Assembly: GCA_030998015.1 (NCBI GenBank)
Contig: JARWMV010000233.1
Span: forward strand, 868,001-932,000
Origin: Ceratorhiza oryzae-sativae
Lineage: Eukaryota > Basidiomycota > Agaricomycetes > Cantharellales > Ceratobasidiaceae
Length of the DNA stretch: 64,000 nucleotides
Direction of reading: 5' to 3'
Shown here: one piece after another, positions 47,587-59,205 of the stretch
How positions within the stretch are numbered: position 1 is the stretch's first letter
Layout of the letters: each line of letters begins with the position of its first letter
The notes under the pieces: generated by a model
The model's database searches: none
What the model was told of the DNA's origin: nothing
What the model saw: only the letters and a program-made list of their open reading frames with translations
Made by a program: the position numbers and the translations under genes

Positions 47587-49345
47587 TTACTTTTTGGACG
47601 CTTTGGTTGCACGGGACTTCTTCTTGGGTGCATCCTCAATGATAACAGAAGCTGTCTTCTGCCGTTTAGTAGCGCGACCTACAGTGGCTTCTTGAGTAGT
47701 TTCAGCCACCTTGGTACGCTGAAGCCAGGTCAACACACAAAAAAACTATATCCAAGTGCTTGCCAGACTCACCAGACTTCGGCGTGTAGCCACCACCTCA
47801 GTCTTGACGGCAGACTCTTCTCCATCAGACTCGATCGCTGTCAGATCAGACTCATCCACATCCTCAGTAGTTGATGCACCCCCCTGCTTCCGACCCCCTT
47901 TCCGTTTCCTGCTCTTGGTCGGGGCGGGCTTTGAAGAACTGGCTTCGTTTCCGTCATCTGCACGAATAGTCTGTTCACTTAGTCCACGACGAAACCAGTG
48001 GATGGATAAGAATGAAATACCTTTTTCGATACGGTGCGACCTCCCGCAGGCATCTTCTGAACTTGAGTGACAACTGCAGATGTACGGCCGCCGACTGTCA
48101 TCCATTCAATCTTGGCCTTTTCGCCACTGGGCTGCACGCGGGTTGTATATCAATAGAGTTACAAAAGACACACTCAACGGCCTACCAATATCATGTCTTC
48201 CGTTGACTTTTGGCCCTTTCCCTAAACCATTCGTTCATTAAGATACACACACAACGTAACTCGCCTATTCACACATACCCAACGATACCTAAACAGCCAA
48301 TCCGCAGGAAACTTGGAAGAATCCGCATTAACCGCCACAGCAGTTTCGCATACGCCCTTTGTCCAATTATACATATCTTTAAGTTGTGTCTCGCTCAGAT
48401 TACTCGCTCGTTGCTCTGGGTGAATTTTCGACTGGTACAAAATCTCGTCTGCGCCCCTCTTTCAACAACGTTATTCCTGCCATGGCCACCAAGACACTCA
48501 CCAGCAACCCAGTTCCCAACGCCTGCACTAAAGCTCTGATCCAACAGCAACGCTTTGACAGGACAAGTCCGTTTCAAGACCATCTTTGCAAACTCTTGAT
48601 ACTCGGGCATCGACAAGATTGGGTCAAACCCGAGCTCGGAGATCGGTGGCTCTTTGGTCGGGTTGAGCGCCAATCGAATGCGCGCGAGGCGACGCGGATC
48701 GATGAACGCGAGTTCGGTGCCAGGCAAGCCATCTTTATCGGAAAAGTGCATGATGAACTGAAATGCGGTGTCAGAACAAAACGAGAGAAAGAGAGTTAAA
48801 AGAATCAGCCTACTTTGAGGAACTTTGGTGGTGGCCAAACGTCTGCTGATAAATCCTTGTTTCGACGACGATACCAAGTTGGCTCTTCTCCCCTAATCTA
48901 AATAAAGAGAGTTTATATTACGAGGAAAGGCTGAACATCGGACGGTTCGACTCACCTGAATCATTCCTGTCATCCCAAGATGCAACACAGGCATCCTACC
49001 CTTTCCATCCAGCTCGATGTAAAACACCTTTCCGTACCTCCCAACACCGTCACAGTTCGACCAGTAAGTTCCTTAGCCTGGTGCCAAAGCGAAAGGGGAA
49101 AAAAAAAAGTTCAGTCCCCGCCACAACTAAACCAACATGGACTCGGCCACTTGCAAGATCCGAGTGCGTAATGCCGCCAGCGTACACTATCGAGTCATCC
49201 CATGTTTCAACTTGCTCGATTGTCCGACCGAGCGCGACGTGACGCGTCAACTTGGCAGCTCGTTCGACCTCTGAAAAACGGACCCGCGTCAGTGGAATAT
49301 ACCACATCAAGTCGCAAACGACCGATTACCTGGTAGCTCGGGCAT
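47587..49345 (-). CDS. Formamidopyrimidine-DNA glycosylase (Fpg/MutM type)
   Basis: Exons begin 49345-49330, 49270-49143, 49077-48956, 48897-48814, 48757-48502, 48448-48279, then smaller ones to the stop at 47587. Fpg excises oxidised purines such as 8-oxoguanine and nicks the abasic site. MPELPEVERAA gives the catalytic Pro and Glu right after the initiator Met, split by intron 1. Also seen: GKVFYIELDGKGR, LHLGMTGMIQ, and the helix-two-turn-helix (AGVGNWVADEILYQSKIHPEQR). The usual C-terminal zinc finger is absent, replaced by a tail with KAKIEWMTVGGRTSAVVTQ and then a long Lys-rich region (SRKRKGGRKQ, APKKKSRATKASKK), as in plant and fungal zincless forms. Exon 3 is one base short; the break is near 49040 in VLG-RYGKV. 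Confidence 0.88.
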
Positions 49346-49711
49346 GTCTTATCTATCCAACCGCTTGCTATCAAGAACAAATTTATATATAAAAATGGGG
49401 GGGAGGGGGTTGGCAAACGTGCGAGGTGGTTGTCGGGCTCGAAGACCGTCCCCGCCACAAAGCCCAACTTCATCATATTCTTGATCGCCGCGTGATGTTC
49501 GCTGAAGATCGCCGATTTACCATGACCGTCACGTCCCTGATCGAGGTAGGAAAACTTGATGATCCCAAGAGAGAGAAAATACCATTATTCAATTATAAAA
49601 CAACAACAGCTCGCCCCACACGTCTTATATAAAGAACGGAGTATAACACAGACTTGCGGAAGTTGAAAGAAAAACGAAAATATATAGTAAGGGAAATAAT
49701 GCAAAAACCGG
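49346..49711. other. Spacer, nothing recognised
   Basis: Between the start of the Fpg gene and the 3' end of the repeat-rich protein gene. Probably the Fpg promoter. No supported frame. Confidence 0.55.
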
Positions 49712-52357
49712 TTACGTCGGTCGAGCAGGTGTACCGTTCCATCCGACAGCATTGGGGAGGTAGGAGGCCGGAGTGTTGGGTGTGCCAGGTGTGGGCGTCG
49801 AGCGTACATGTGCTGGGATTGGACCGCGCACAGGGGTACCAACAATAGGAACAGGTTTGATGGGTGTCGCAGCGTATACAGCGGGGTTGTAGGCAGGCAC
49901 TGCAGGATTATATGCCGTAGCCGCGGTCACAGCAGGGTTATACCCCGCAGTAGGTGTTACAGCTGGGTTGTATCCTGGAGTACCAACAACAGGGGTGTAT
50001 CCGGTCGCGTTGACCGCAGGATTATACCCTGTGGCGCTTACTACCGGATTATGCACTGTAGGCGTGTATAATCCCGCGGTCGTCGGCGTTGCAGCGGGCC
50101 CATACCCCTGACCGGGGGACCAAACGCCTTGCGCGACAGGCTTGACGATGTTTGTGATCACCCGGGGCGTGCTTGCCCCACTGGTAGCAGGATGCGCTGG
50201 GTTTGGCGTTGGATACGTCGCCGCTTGTCCGGGTGTCGGATATGTTGCAGCCTGCCCAGGCGTGGGATATGCACCCACTGGAGTGGCCCCAGCAGGAACA
50301 GGATATGCGCCAGCTGGATACGTGGCGCCAGCCGTAGGCGTGGCATAACCGGTCTGTGCGACCGGTGTAGCATACCCAGGCTGCCCAGCTGCAGCATACG
50401 CACCCGCCGGATACTGGTATGCAGCAGGATACTGCTGAACCGGGTACTGCGTTCCATATATCTGCGTCTGCCCCGGCCGCGGAACTGCCTTGACACCTCC
50501 CACAGGCGTCCCGCTCTGCGCTGGTGCTGGCGTCGGCGCAGGAGGCGGAATATTGCCGATCTTGATTGTCGCATTATCCTTCAATGCGCTTTCCTTCTTT
50601 GGGTCCAGCGTCCCCCGGTACCCAGGCGAAGGTTCGACCGGTATGGTTCGGTGCACTGCACGTAGTGCCGATGCGGGCGGTACGATGCTCGTTGGTCCGG
50701 GCGAGACAGAATCCAGCAACGTCCTTGGTCTCAGATCAACCAACATCCTCAACGTCCGTTCGATACAGCTCGCCAACTCTTTCTCTTCTTCGCCCGGATC
50801 CAGCACACTCAAGTCCCGTCCGTCCCACCGTTGTAGTCGCTCATTTTGGAGGTCAAGTAGGCCAGCCATCGCGCGTGCGTTGGATTGAAGTAGGCCCCTC
50901 ACGCTGTCCTCCAATGCAAGTTGTTCAAGGGCGCTGGTCAGGTCTGGGTCATTGTCGGGATTGGGAGTCGGGGATGGAGGCTGAGGTTCAGATCCGGAAA
51001 CCAGACTCGGGTCGATAGGTACCAAATCCGGGTGGGGTGAAATCGAGCTGGATTGCTGACCAACTCCCATCTCCACGTCCTTCCCGATCCCATTCATCTC
51101 AATGAGTGGTGGCGGTCCAATCGCCCGTCGAGCTTTCCTGATTTCTATCCTTCTCGCTAGATGCGCATCCATCGTCGTTCGCGTAATCGCACTCCCAGCG
51201 CTATCGTAGGTTGGAGCAAAACTTGAACGAGGACCATAGGACAGTTCGAGCATAGCGGGAAGGGTATAGGGTGGAGGTTGAGGTGGAGACATGTAAGTGA
51301 TGGGTTTGCGGAGGTAGGCGCCGAGTGTGGGCATGGATGAGGCGGGGATGGGGAGCGAGGAGAGGACGGCAGTGAGGGATGCTTGACCTGTTCATAGTTA
51401 GGAAAGTGGACATGTGATAAAGGAAAAGACTGACCCGTTTTGAGCGACGCGGCTTTTTGGGGCGTGAGCGTCTCATCAGCAAAGCTAGTATAATAATCGA
51501 CGCCGTGAATCGTTTGTTGGAGGGCGAAGCGCACAGGCTGTGTCGATTCGGCACGATGTTTAGACTTGTGCTCTAAAATAACATGTAAGCGTGGATAGAC
51601 GGTGGGCCTACGAAAACTTACCAGCAGAGACCTGGTAGATGGACGTGCGATCCTTGGAAACCAGTTGTTTCTGTGCGATCTCATCGAGCAGACCTAGCGC
51701 AAGCTCGCAGAAACTGCGTTGGGCGGTTAGCTCGAGATCGAGCGCAGCGCGCGAGTTGGACTGGGCTGGTACGAGTGAGCTTATCGCAGCCTGTGAAAAA
51801 AAGTTGGTGGGTACAAGGGTGAGGGGTGGCCAGACGAACGTACACGCAGAGTTCGGATAGAGTGAGTGGATGATTTGAGCATGGCTCGGAGCGAGAGCTC
51901 GGCAGGCGGGACGTGGCGCGCGAGCAGATTGTGTGTATCAAACCTAGCCAAGACGGGTTAGCCACCCGAGCAAACGAAACAAGGCAAACACGAACATTTC
52001 GAGGACGGTGAGCAGCTTGTGTGCGTCGAGAGCCGAGGGGGGGACATCGCTGCCGTCGAGAAACGCGCCAGGCGTGGGCGAGCGTGATGCCTCTTTCTCT
52101 GCGGTGGTCGTAGCGGGATCGTCGAAAGCCTCGTGCTTGACGGCGGGGGATGGGGCGAGGTCGGTGAGAGGGCTGGCGGAAGACTCGTCGTGGAGCTCGC
52201 CAGGTGCGGCGGGGCGGGGACTGGCGAGGTGTTCTTCGTCTGTTCGCTTGCGCTTGAGCACGCGGGACCGCGCAGAGCCGTTGGTGGCCGCCGTAGTTGC
52301 GGGGGTCGCCGTCGTTGGAGCGGCGGGTGCGCCCGACGAGCGCAGAGCTCGAGCCAT
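49712..52357 (-). CDS. Repeat-rich hypothetical protein, probably nuclear
   Basis: Exons 52357-51996, 51943-51844, 51790-51622, 51572-51435 and 51387-49712, all in phase, encode 814 residues. I do not recognise the family. N-terminal 120 residues are Ala/Pro/Ser-rich with a basic motif (RSRVLKRKRTDEEH) that looks like a nuclear signal. A helical middle follows (LLTVLEMFDTHNLLARHVP, QRSFCELALGLLDEIAQKQL, LQQTIHGVDYYTSFADE). A second helical stretch (LTSALEQLALEDSVRGLLQ) precedes a Tyr/Pro/Ala-rich tail of about 250 residues with tandem YPTPGQAAT and GYNPAV-type repeats. The tail is disordered and resembles a transactivation or condensate-prone region. A transcription or chromatin role is only a guess from composition. 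Confidence 0.75.
49874..50055 (-). repeat. Intragenic tandem repeat coding GYNPAV/AYNPAV units
   Basis: Imperfect repeats of a six-residue core (YNPAV preceded by Gly or Ala) with short Ala/Thr spacers, at least seven units, in the C-terminal region of the repeat-rich protein. A second small repeat, YPTPGQAAT, lies near 50205-50275. Confidence 0.7.
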
Positions 52358-53012
52358 AGTGTGCAGTTGGAGCGACCACAACAACAAACGATCAAGCGCC
52401 CCTTGCTATGGCTGATATGCGCCTGTGCGGGAAATATTCTGGGGGTGTTGGGTGGCAGATTTTATGTTGGGCTCTGTTTGCACGCGCTAATCCGTCTGGT
52501 GCTCACGGCTGCGGCAGAAGCGGTCGCTGCTGCTCGATGGCGTGTGTCCGACGCGCTGTGCTGCGTTGCGCTCGCCCAGGTCACGTCGCGTCGATCCCTT
52601 CAGTGGTCAGCATCACCAATTCCAACAAGCGCCGACCGTCCAGTTCGTTGCGGCGTACGACAAACACCGCCAAGCACAGTATCCAGAGCACTCAGAGCGT
52701 CTGCGAATCCACATCATACCTGCATGTCCAAACGAGGATCCTTGCGAAACAGGCGGGGCGGTATACAACAGGGGTTAGCCCCTATCCAAAATGGCGCAGA
52801 TGGCCATATCTCTGCGACGTCATGCAGACGTTCGAAGAAAGCGTTGGCTTGTGATGACCACAAAAGATTCAGTAGAATAGGTTCACCAGGCGCAACAGCA
52901 AATGTATTCTTGTGTCATCCCTGGCTGCACCTCTGGTGTAGAGAACAACAGGCGCCGTGGCTACTCGTAGCCACTTGATTCCACCCGATCCCACTCGAAA
53001 CATTCCAGCTTA
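52358..53012. promoter_or_regulatory. Upstream region of the repeat-rich protein gene
   Basis: 655 bp between this gene's start and the NOC3 stop. A 148-codon plus-strand frame (52408-52854) is Cys/Arg-rich with no family resemblance, and I do not call it. Confidence 0.45.
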
Positions 53013-55823
53013 TCAAACCCTAACAAAACATTCGATCCTTTCTGCAGCCTCCCTAACCCTCGCATCCCAATGTCTCCTCAGCACCCTAACCTCCCAAACC
53101 CCACCGCCCACACCCAGCGCATTCGCCAGCTGAGGATCATCCACATCCGGTCTGTATACCCCATTGCCAACCCTCTCCTCCGTTTCTAGCATAGCGTCTA
53201 GTTGCGGATGCTTTTGAACCAGGGCATGCACAAGTTCCAGTGCTTTGACCGCCGAGGAAGGAGGAAACTGCAACGAGGCCGTGAGGAGCCGTTTGGCAAA
53301 TGCGGCGATGCGCCAGATCGGGTGCGCTGTCGCTGCAGTCCGCGGAGCAAAAACTTTGGATAGGGCTCGGAAGAGAAGTTCAGAGGAGCTCGACAGGTGG
53401 ACCAAATTGGCGCTTGTATTCGAAGAGGATGGGGAGACTTCGACAGCCGGCGAGAGCGAGAGTGGTATGATCAGGTTGTACAAATGTTGGACAAAGTCGT
53501 TTAGGTCAATATTCAGTGCCTCGCCTGCGCAGACAGCATTAGCGCCTCTTCTAGAGCATATATCAACTAATGCTTACCCTGCCCACTGAGAAGCTCAAAC
53601 GCAGTCGAGATGCATAATAACCGCTGCCTCAATATTTCATCCTCTCCTACTCCTTTTTCCCTCTCCTCATCATGGAACGTCCCTCGGTCTATAAGTTCCT
53701 TCAAAACACCCAACAGGTCCTTGAAGAAATCGACGTTGACCATGTGCGCATATCGCGCAATTCCTTCCAGCGCGGCAGGGAGAAGAGGCGTTGGGGTTGG
53801 ATGTTTGAGTATTCGAAAGTAAAGAACGAACAGAAGTTTCAGCGTTTCGGTTTGCTATAGCGAACGATGAGTTGCGCGAAACTAGGATAGTATACGGTAG
53901 GCTCGCCTGCTGCGCCCTCTCCTCTTTATCGACCTCCGCCTCCGCCTCTGCCATCTCGGCTTCAATCTCCTTGTTCGCCTTTGCCGCCTTTCTCGCATTT
54001 TTACTCATATAGACTTGTCCTTCCTTCGCATTCGCCTTTTTTCCTTTCTTCAGCTTTTTCCCCTTTTCTTGCTTGTCCTCTCGGTCTACCCTTTCCCGGT
54101 TTGCTCGCAGGCCCAATTCAGTCTTTAGACGAAGGTGTAAGAGGCAGCTCAAGACCCGAGGATGGATGTTGAATCTTCGCTCTTTGATCATCCGATTGAG
54201 GAGCCGGACTGCTTCGAGCGAGGGTGTGCCTGTTGTGTCGTTTTTGAGGAGGGTGATAAGAGTGGAGGAACAGAGATCCGAGGACTGTGTGCATCAAGTT
54301 GGCTAGTGCTAGAGAAAACAAAAGCAATTGGACTTGCCTCGTCCCAAGACCGTTTACTCAACCTTCCTACAACAGTCGCCATGATATTCATTCGAAAATT
54401 GAAGTGCGTGATGCTCGTCAAGAGCGCACACATGCACTTCAGGGCCACTTGATCCAACTCCGACTTGGCTACAGCACCGCGTCAATCCCTTTCTAATACC
54501 CTAAGCGTCTGCGCACGAACTCACCCTTGACTTCAACTTCGAGCAGCTTCAAGTAGTTCTGGTACACCCCAACCAGGCCTTGTTCCCAATCTCGCGTTCT
54601 TTGAACCATCTGCGACACCTTTTCCGACTTTTCGTGCTCTGTGAGCGTACGGATTCGATAGCCGGGTACGATGTCTTTGAATATAGCTAGTTGAGAGAGC
54701 AGAGCCAATGTACGGACTTGTGGATCATTTGGTGTAGGTGGGAGCTGGGATCCATCTTGGGAATTAATCCCGCCGGGTATTTGAGGAAGAGCAAAAGTGT
54801 GGAGCCTACGCAAGAGGCCAAGCTGATTGTGAACATATATTAATAGGAATAAATGGGCTGAAGTAGAGTAGACTTGCGCTATTTTCTGGATCAGCCATGA
54901 TTTCTTGACATATACTCGCCAGTTGCTCTTTTGCACCTTCGATCCGTGCTTTGCGTGATTTTTGTCGAACGATATCTCGGACAGCCGGTCGACCGAATCG
55001 TGCACCTGTCGACACATCCTCGACGCCCACTCGGCCATTTGATTCGTCCTTCTCATCCTCCTCTTCGTCCTCCTCGGATTCTGAAGAGGATTCGATAGCA
55101 ACGGCCCTGGCACCAGTACTTTGAATCCTTCCGTCTCCCAGCTTGATAGGCAGGCGCTCGGCAGTTCGTTTTGGAGATGGTGGACGGGGGCGACCAGCTC
55201 GTTCATACGGGAGCTCTTCGTCAGAGTCTGTTTTATTCCGTCGTATTTTGGGAGGAGGGGTGGGGCTGACGGATTCGGGGTCGGATACTTCAAGGTCCTC
55301 GTCTGAGAGGGCGTCTGAAGCGTCGTCTAAGCCAGAACTCCATTCTTCATCGTCGTCGGTGTGAGAGTGGATAGATGGAAGATCATCTTCAAGGTGTTTA
55401 GGCTCTCGAGCGGGTTTGCTGAGTTTGTGCAGCCGTTCGGTCTCTTTCTTGCTCCTGGCAAGTTGGAGCAAATAACTTTAGCAACTGAGCCAGAGAGTGG
55501 AGCACGATGAGACGCACCTCGAAATGCCCTTCTTGTCCAACGAAACCAAGAACTGACCGGCAGAGTTCTCCTTGAAGAATGCTACGTCCTCTTCGGAGAG
55601 CTCTTGCTCCTCGTCCCCTTCATCATCGATACCCGGCACAGGGATCGTTGGACGCTCAAATGCATGCTCCTTCCCCTTGGCCTTTACGGCTTTCTTTCCA
55701 TTCTGGAGAGAGTCGACCTTGCGCTTCTTACTCGCTTTCTCTTTGAGTTATATTAATTAGTCCTGGTAGCTGACCACTACCCGTACTCACATTCCCAACC
55801 GACGCGGACCGCTTTAACTTCAT
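53013..55823 (-). CDS. NOC3: Nucleolar complex protein 3 (ribosome biogenesis)
   Basis: Starts MKLKRSASVG at 55823; several exons; stop at 53013. NOC3 pairs with NOC2 to move pre-60S particles from nucleolus to nucleoplasm and also supports DNA replication licensing in yeast. N-terminal half: Lys-rich start, PVPGIDDEGDEEQELSEEDV, KKETERLHKLSKP, long acidic Ser/Glu tracts, then KEQLASICQEIMADPEN. Middle core: PGYRIRTLTEHEKSEKVSQM, RTRDWEQGLVGVYQNYLKLL, VALKCMCALLTSITHFNF. C-terminal CBF/MAK21-type part: NVDFFKDLLGVLKELIDRG, LRQRLLCISTAFELLSGQ, DLNDFVQHLYNLIIPLSL. One intron needs a GC donor (CAG then gcgagc, exon end at 53907). Head to head with APC5, 88 bp apart. Confidence 0.85.
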
Positions 55824-55911
55824 GGCCAAAATTATGTTTCAAATTCCGTTCCCTGGCACGTCAATCAATCGGCGAGTCACGTGCATATTTCCCACCCTCT
55901 ACCTCTCGACC

Positions 55912-58791
55912 ATGTCCGCCAACCCGGGTCCTTCGCTGGTTCCCAACGCAGCAGCCGTCCAGCGGCTTCCTATCCATCCAAGAGATGTTGCTGTCATCGG
56001 TGCCTTGACTCTGTGCTTCAGACCACGAAAGAACGCCGAAGTCGCTGCAAGCGTCGTACTCCATGTGTCGCGTGTTATTGCCCACGAGGTTTCGGGTGTA
56101 TGTCTGTTCTCTGCTAGCTGAAGAACATTGATTTACGCGCGTATTAGTTGTCGGAACCATCTTCGTACAAGGATCTGTATCGCAAGTTTGCCGAGGCACC
56201 CCGAAGCCCAGGTGATCGTTTGGAAGAGTTCCTTGATTTATACCAGCAAGATGTAAGTTTGTTCGTCTCTACAGCTGCAGCTATGCTAAGGGTACCCAGC
56301 ACAGAGAGAACACCAGACTGACCCTCACACAATGTCCGAGTTGATCGCAAGTGAGCAGCTCCAAGCAGTTGAATATCCTCAAACGTTAAATCAGCAAAAT
56401 AGATGTCGAGAGGCTGGTAAACTTTGACGGAGACGTAGGCCCCATCAGCTATAGCACATGAACGAACCCGTCTGACAGTTTCTCAGAATAGCCAGAACGT
56501 TCCAAATCCAAAACAGCCGTATTACCCTTTTGTGCGTGCCCTGCCTCCTAGAAGACATGGATGCCTTGAGCTCAATGCCTCGTATCCAGGACCGACGCTC
56601 TCTGTTCGGCATTACAGTTCGTCGTGCACGACTCAACTGGATTAAGCTATCATTTCAAGGACAAATCGAGTTTGTTCAGCGATATCAAGCTTGGGTTCGA
56701 GGAGAACAGCCCAAGAAGAATCCTCCAAGGGTTGAAATGGGTATTTAATTTACCGTTTCTGAAGTAACGTAGATTTGACTTGATTCGATGGGTAGACAAA
56801 TTGTTAATTCCCACAGTAGCTGATCATGCTAACCGCGCGCGTACAGAAGTTTATGACGAGTGAGTTGTCTCTCCCCTATACATTAGCAGGCTCCTATATG
56901 TTGCGCCTTGCTTCCAAGATACCTGGAAGCCATGGCAAACGCCAATACTCAAACCGCCGCAGAGAGCCTACGACGCTTTTTCGATCAGCACCTTACAGCC
57001 GGTGAAGATTCGTATGTTTGATTCATTCATCACTCGAGTTAAACGCTAAAGCTATCACAGAGGCCTGCACCAGCACGCCTTGTTAAACCTTGCGAGGGTA
57101 CACTACTGCGTTGGAGAGCTTCTGGGCGCGCGACACGTCCGTTTGATTGATCGAGCACGTCGGATATGCACTGAAATGACAAAATTTAGGCATTGGAGGA
57201 AGCAATCAAAGTATCTCGTGCAGCCAACGATAGGGAGACGCTGCAGCGTTGCATGGCGTCAGTAAAACAAGCCCTTTCATGAGCATACAGTCTTTTATGT
57301 TCCTATAGACTGCTCCGCCGGATAGCGCCCTCGGTTGAATCCCCCCAAGTCGTCCAAAAAGGCACAGACCCGATCGACGTACTCTGGGACATTAAACGAT
57401 CTATGGACATGGTAAGGTTTACCTCTGCACTCAGCGACCCGGCTAATTCTAGTTAGGGCGAGCCTATCCAAGTAGGATTCGCAAAACTCTACGAGTGCAT
57501 AGGATGTGAACATGCGCTGCCTACAACGGCCATTACCGACTATTGGTCTCGCCATGCCGTCCAAGGCTCATTGTGGCGCCTTGCTGGTACGCTCTCGCCC
57601 CTCGGCAAGATTTGTATTTGGGTCGACGACTTTGTTGCAGGGATGAACTCACTGGCTCAAATCCAAGACAACTTGATCATTGCATTTGTCCCCCCGGGCC
57701 AGGCCTCGGAGCCCCGTTTAGTCGCTCAGCTCTGTCGCGCGAGGCAGCTCACAAGGCAAGGTCGGCCTGTTGATGCCTTGGCCGGACTATTAAGCCCGGA
57801 AGTATGGAGAGGATTGAACGTGGTTCAGAAGGAGACGTGGGCGAGGGAGATATGGATGATCCTAGAGGGAAGGGCAAGGAGAAGGTGCGCGGTGCTCGTA
57901 TTCCATACGCAAGCCCCACTGGGGTTTACAATTGACGCTATTTTGCTAGTGGGCAAGACAATTTGATCAGGAGTTTTTCAAACCCAGGCGGCCTGCCGAC
58001 ATGCCCCCTAGTCAGGTTCTACGAGAAGATCATATGTTCCTCAGGCGTGTTGATTCTCTTCAACAACTCCAAAATGGGATCGAAGTTTTCGTATGTTCGA
58101 TGCAGCACACACTCTTCTTTTACTGACTTGGTGCGTAGCACGCACAGCAAATTCCACTCGCACTCCAACCTCTACTCGATGCACTCTGGACAACCGAGTT
58201 CAGGGGCACGTGGCACCTGTACCGAACTGCTACCGCACTCCTAGCGGACCTTGGAATTGGGCTAGGTATGGCTAGGTCAGGAAGAGAGTTTTTAGAAGAG
58301 TGTATGTCCCAGGTACGTGCTTGGCAAAAGCTGAGGAATCATTCTGATTCAAGGAAGCAAAGATCCTGGGCGGAGACGATCTAGAACAACGTGGATATGC
58401 ATGTTTTACGTTGGCGAAATGCATTATGACATCTGCTAAAGGAGATGGTAGGCACCTCTTCCCCAGTGTCTCAACCAAACACTGACGCTGATCCATCTCA
58501 GAAGATCCAATACCACCAGGACGCGTGCAGGACCACCTTCGCCTCGCGCTACCCTATTTGACCCAAGCCGAGGCAGATTATGGAGCAATCGACTTTTACA
58601 CTGGCAGGCTGGATATACTGTATACGCTCTCGGTGGTGTATCACAACCTTGGTATGGTTCGCGAACGGGATCATGCAGCCGAGTTGCATGCCAAGGTGGA
58701 GGCGGAGAGGGTTGAAGCGGTGAATGCAGTTGTGGATGAAGAACTAAAGGGTGTTTTGGATTTGGTTGCAGAGATCGCTGCACGCGGATGA
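55912..58791 (+). CDS. APC5: Anaphase-promoting complex subunit 5
   Basis: Starts MSANPGPSLVPNAAAVQRLP at 55912; stop at 58791. APC5 is a TPR scaffold of the APC/C ubiquitin ligase that drives mitotic exit. Seen in order: SEPSSYKDLYRKFAEAP, then SLFGITVRRARLNWIKLSFQG (the family's most conserved block), TPR-like GLHQHALLNLARVHYCVGELL, ALEEAIKVSRAANDRETLQ, QPLLDALWTTEFRGTWHLY and ADYGAIDFYTGRLDILYTL. Most introns join in phase. Two places do not. Near 56400 the join before KIDVERLV seems to lack one base. Between about 56460 and 56560 two frames compete, so the sequence just before LEDMDALSSMP is uncertain. Identity is from motif pattern and TPR layout, not from a search. Confidence 0.75.
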
Positions 58792-58864
58792 TAGACGTTT
58801 GTATGCATTTAGTGGCACCAAAACCAATGCGAGATGAAATGATACAGAGGTGTGATCTGCAGCG

Positions 58865-59205
58865 TTATCTTCGCTTCGCGAGTCGTGCAAGATGATAGTT
58901 GATCGTCGGTTTGGGATCTTTTCGTTTGCCCGCCTGGTATCGCCACCGTGAGAGCCTGTTGAAAAAATCGAGAATACACCCACAGATGTCTTCATGCATT
59001 CATGCAGGGTTTTGGCAGCCTCTGCGCATGCGCCTGCGCTCCTGATGTCGCCAGAGCTGGCCCAGCAACCGAGCATGGTGGCGAGTTCCGCGGCACAGGG
59101 CGTGTTGACCACGGCTGGCACAGATAAAATTAGGCACGGCTCCGGCGCGCCCTGGAGTTGCGACGTACCTTTCCGGGGGCGTACCCTCAGGCGTTCGATT
59201 TTCAT
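58865..59205 (-). CDS. MRP10: Mitochondrial small-subunit ribosomal protein mS37 (Mrp10), CHCH type
   Basis: Exons 59205-59169, 59114-58978 and 58933-58865 encode 80 residues, all in phase. Sequence: MKIERLRVRPRK, then NTPCAAELATMLGCWAS, ACAEAAKTLHECMKT, and a basic tail KRKDPKPTINYHLARLAKRR. The twin CX9C arrangement (C-x9-C and C-x9-C) is that of the CHCH fold, oxidised in the intermembrane space by Mia40. The PTINYHLAR tail is typical of the fungal mitoribosomal member. Tail to tail with APC5, 73 bp between stops. This gene is too small and too split to show as one long open frame. Confidence 0.85.

Noticed and set aside
50129..50665. 178-codon plus-strand open frame
   Set aside because: Antisense of the repeat-rich protein, whose five exons join in phase.
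52133..52978. 281- and 148-codon plus-strand frames
   Set aside because: They overlap the first exon and promoter of the repeat-rich gene; composition is Arg/Cys-rich and patternless.
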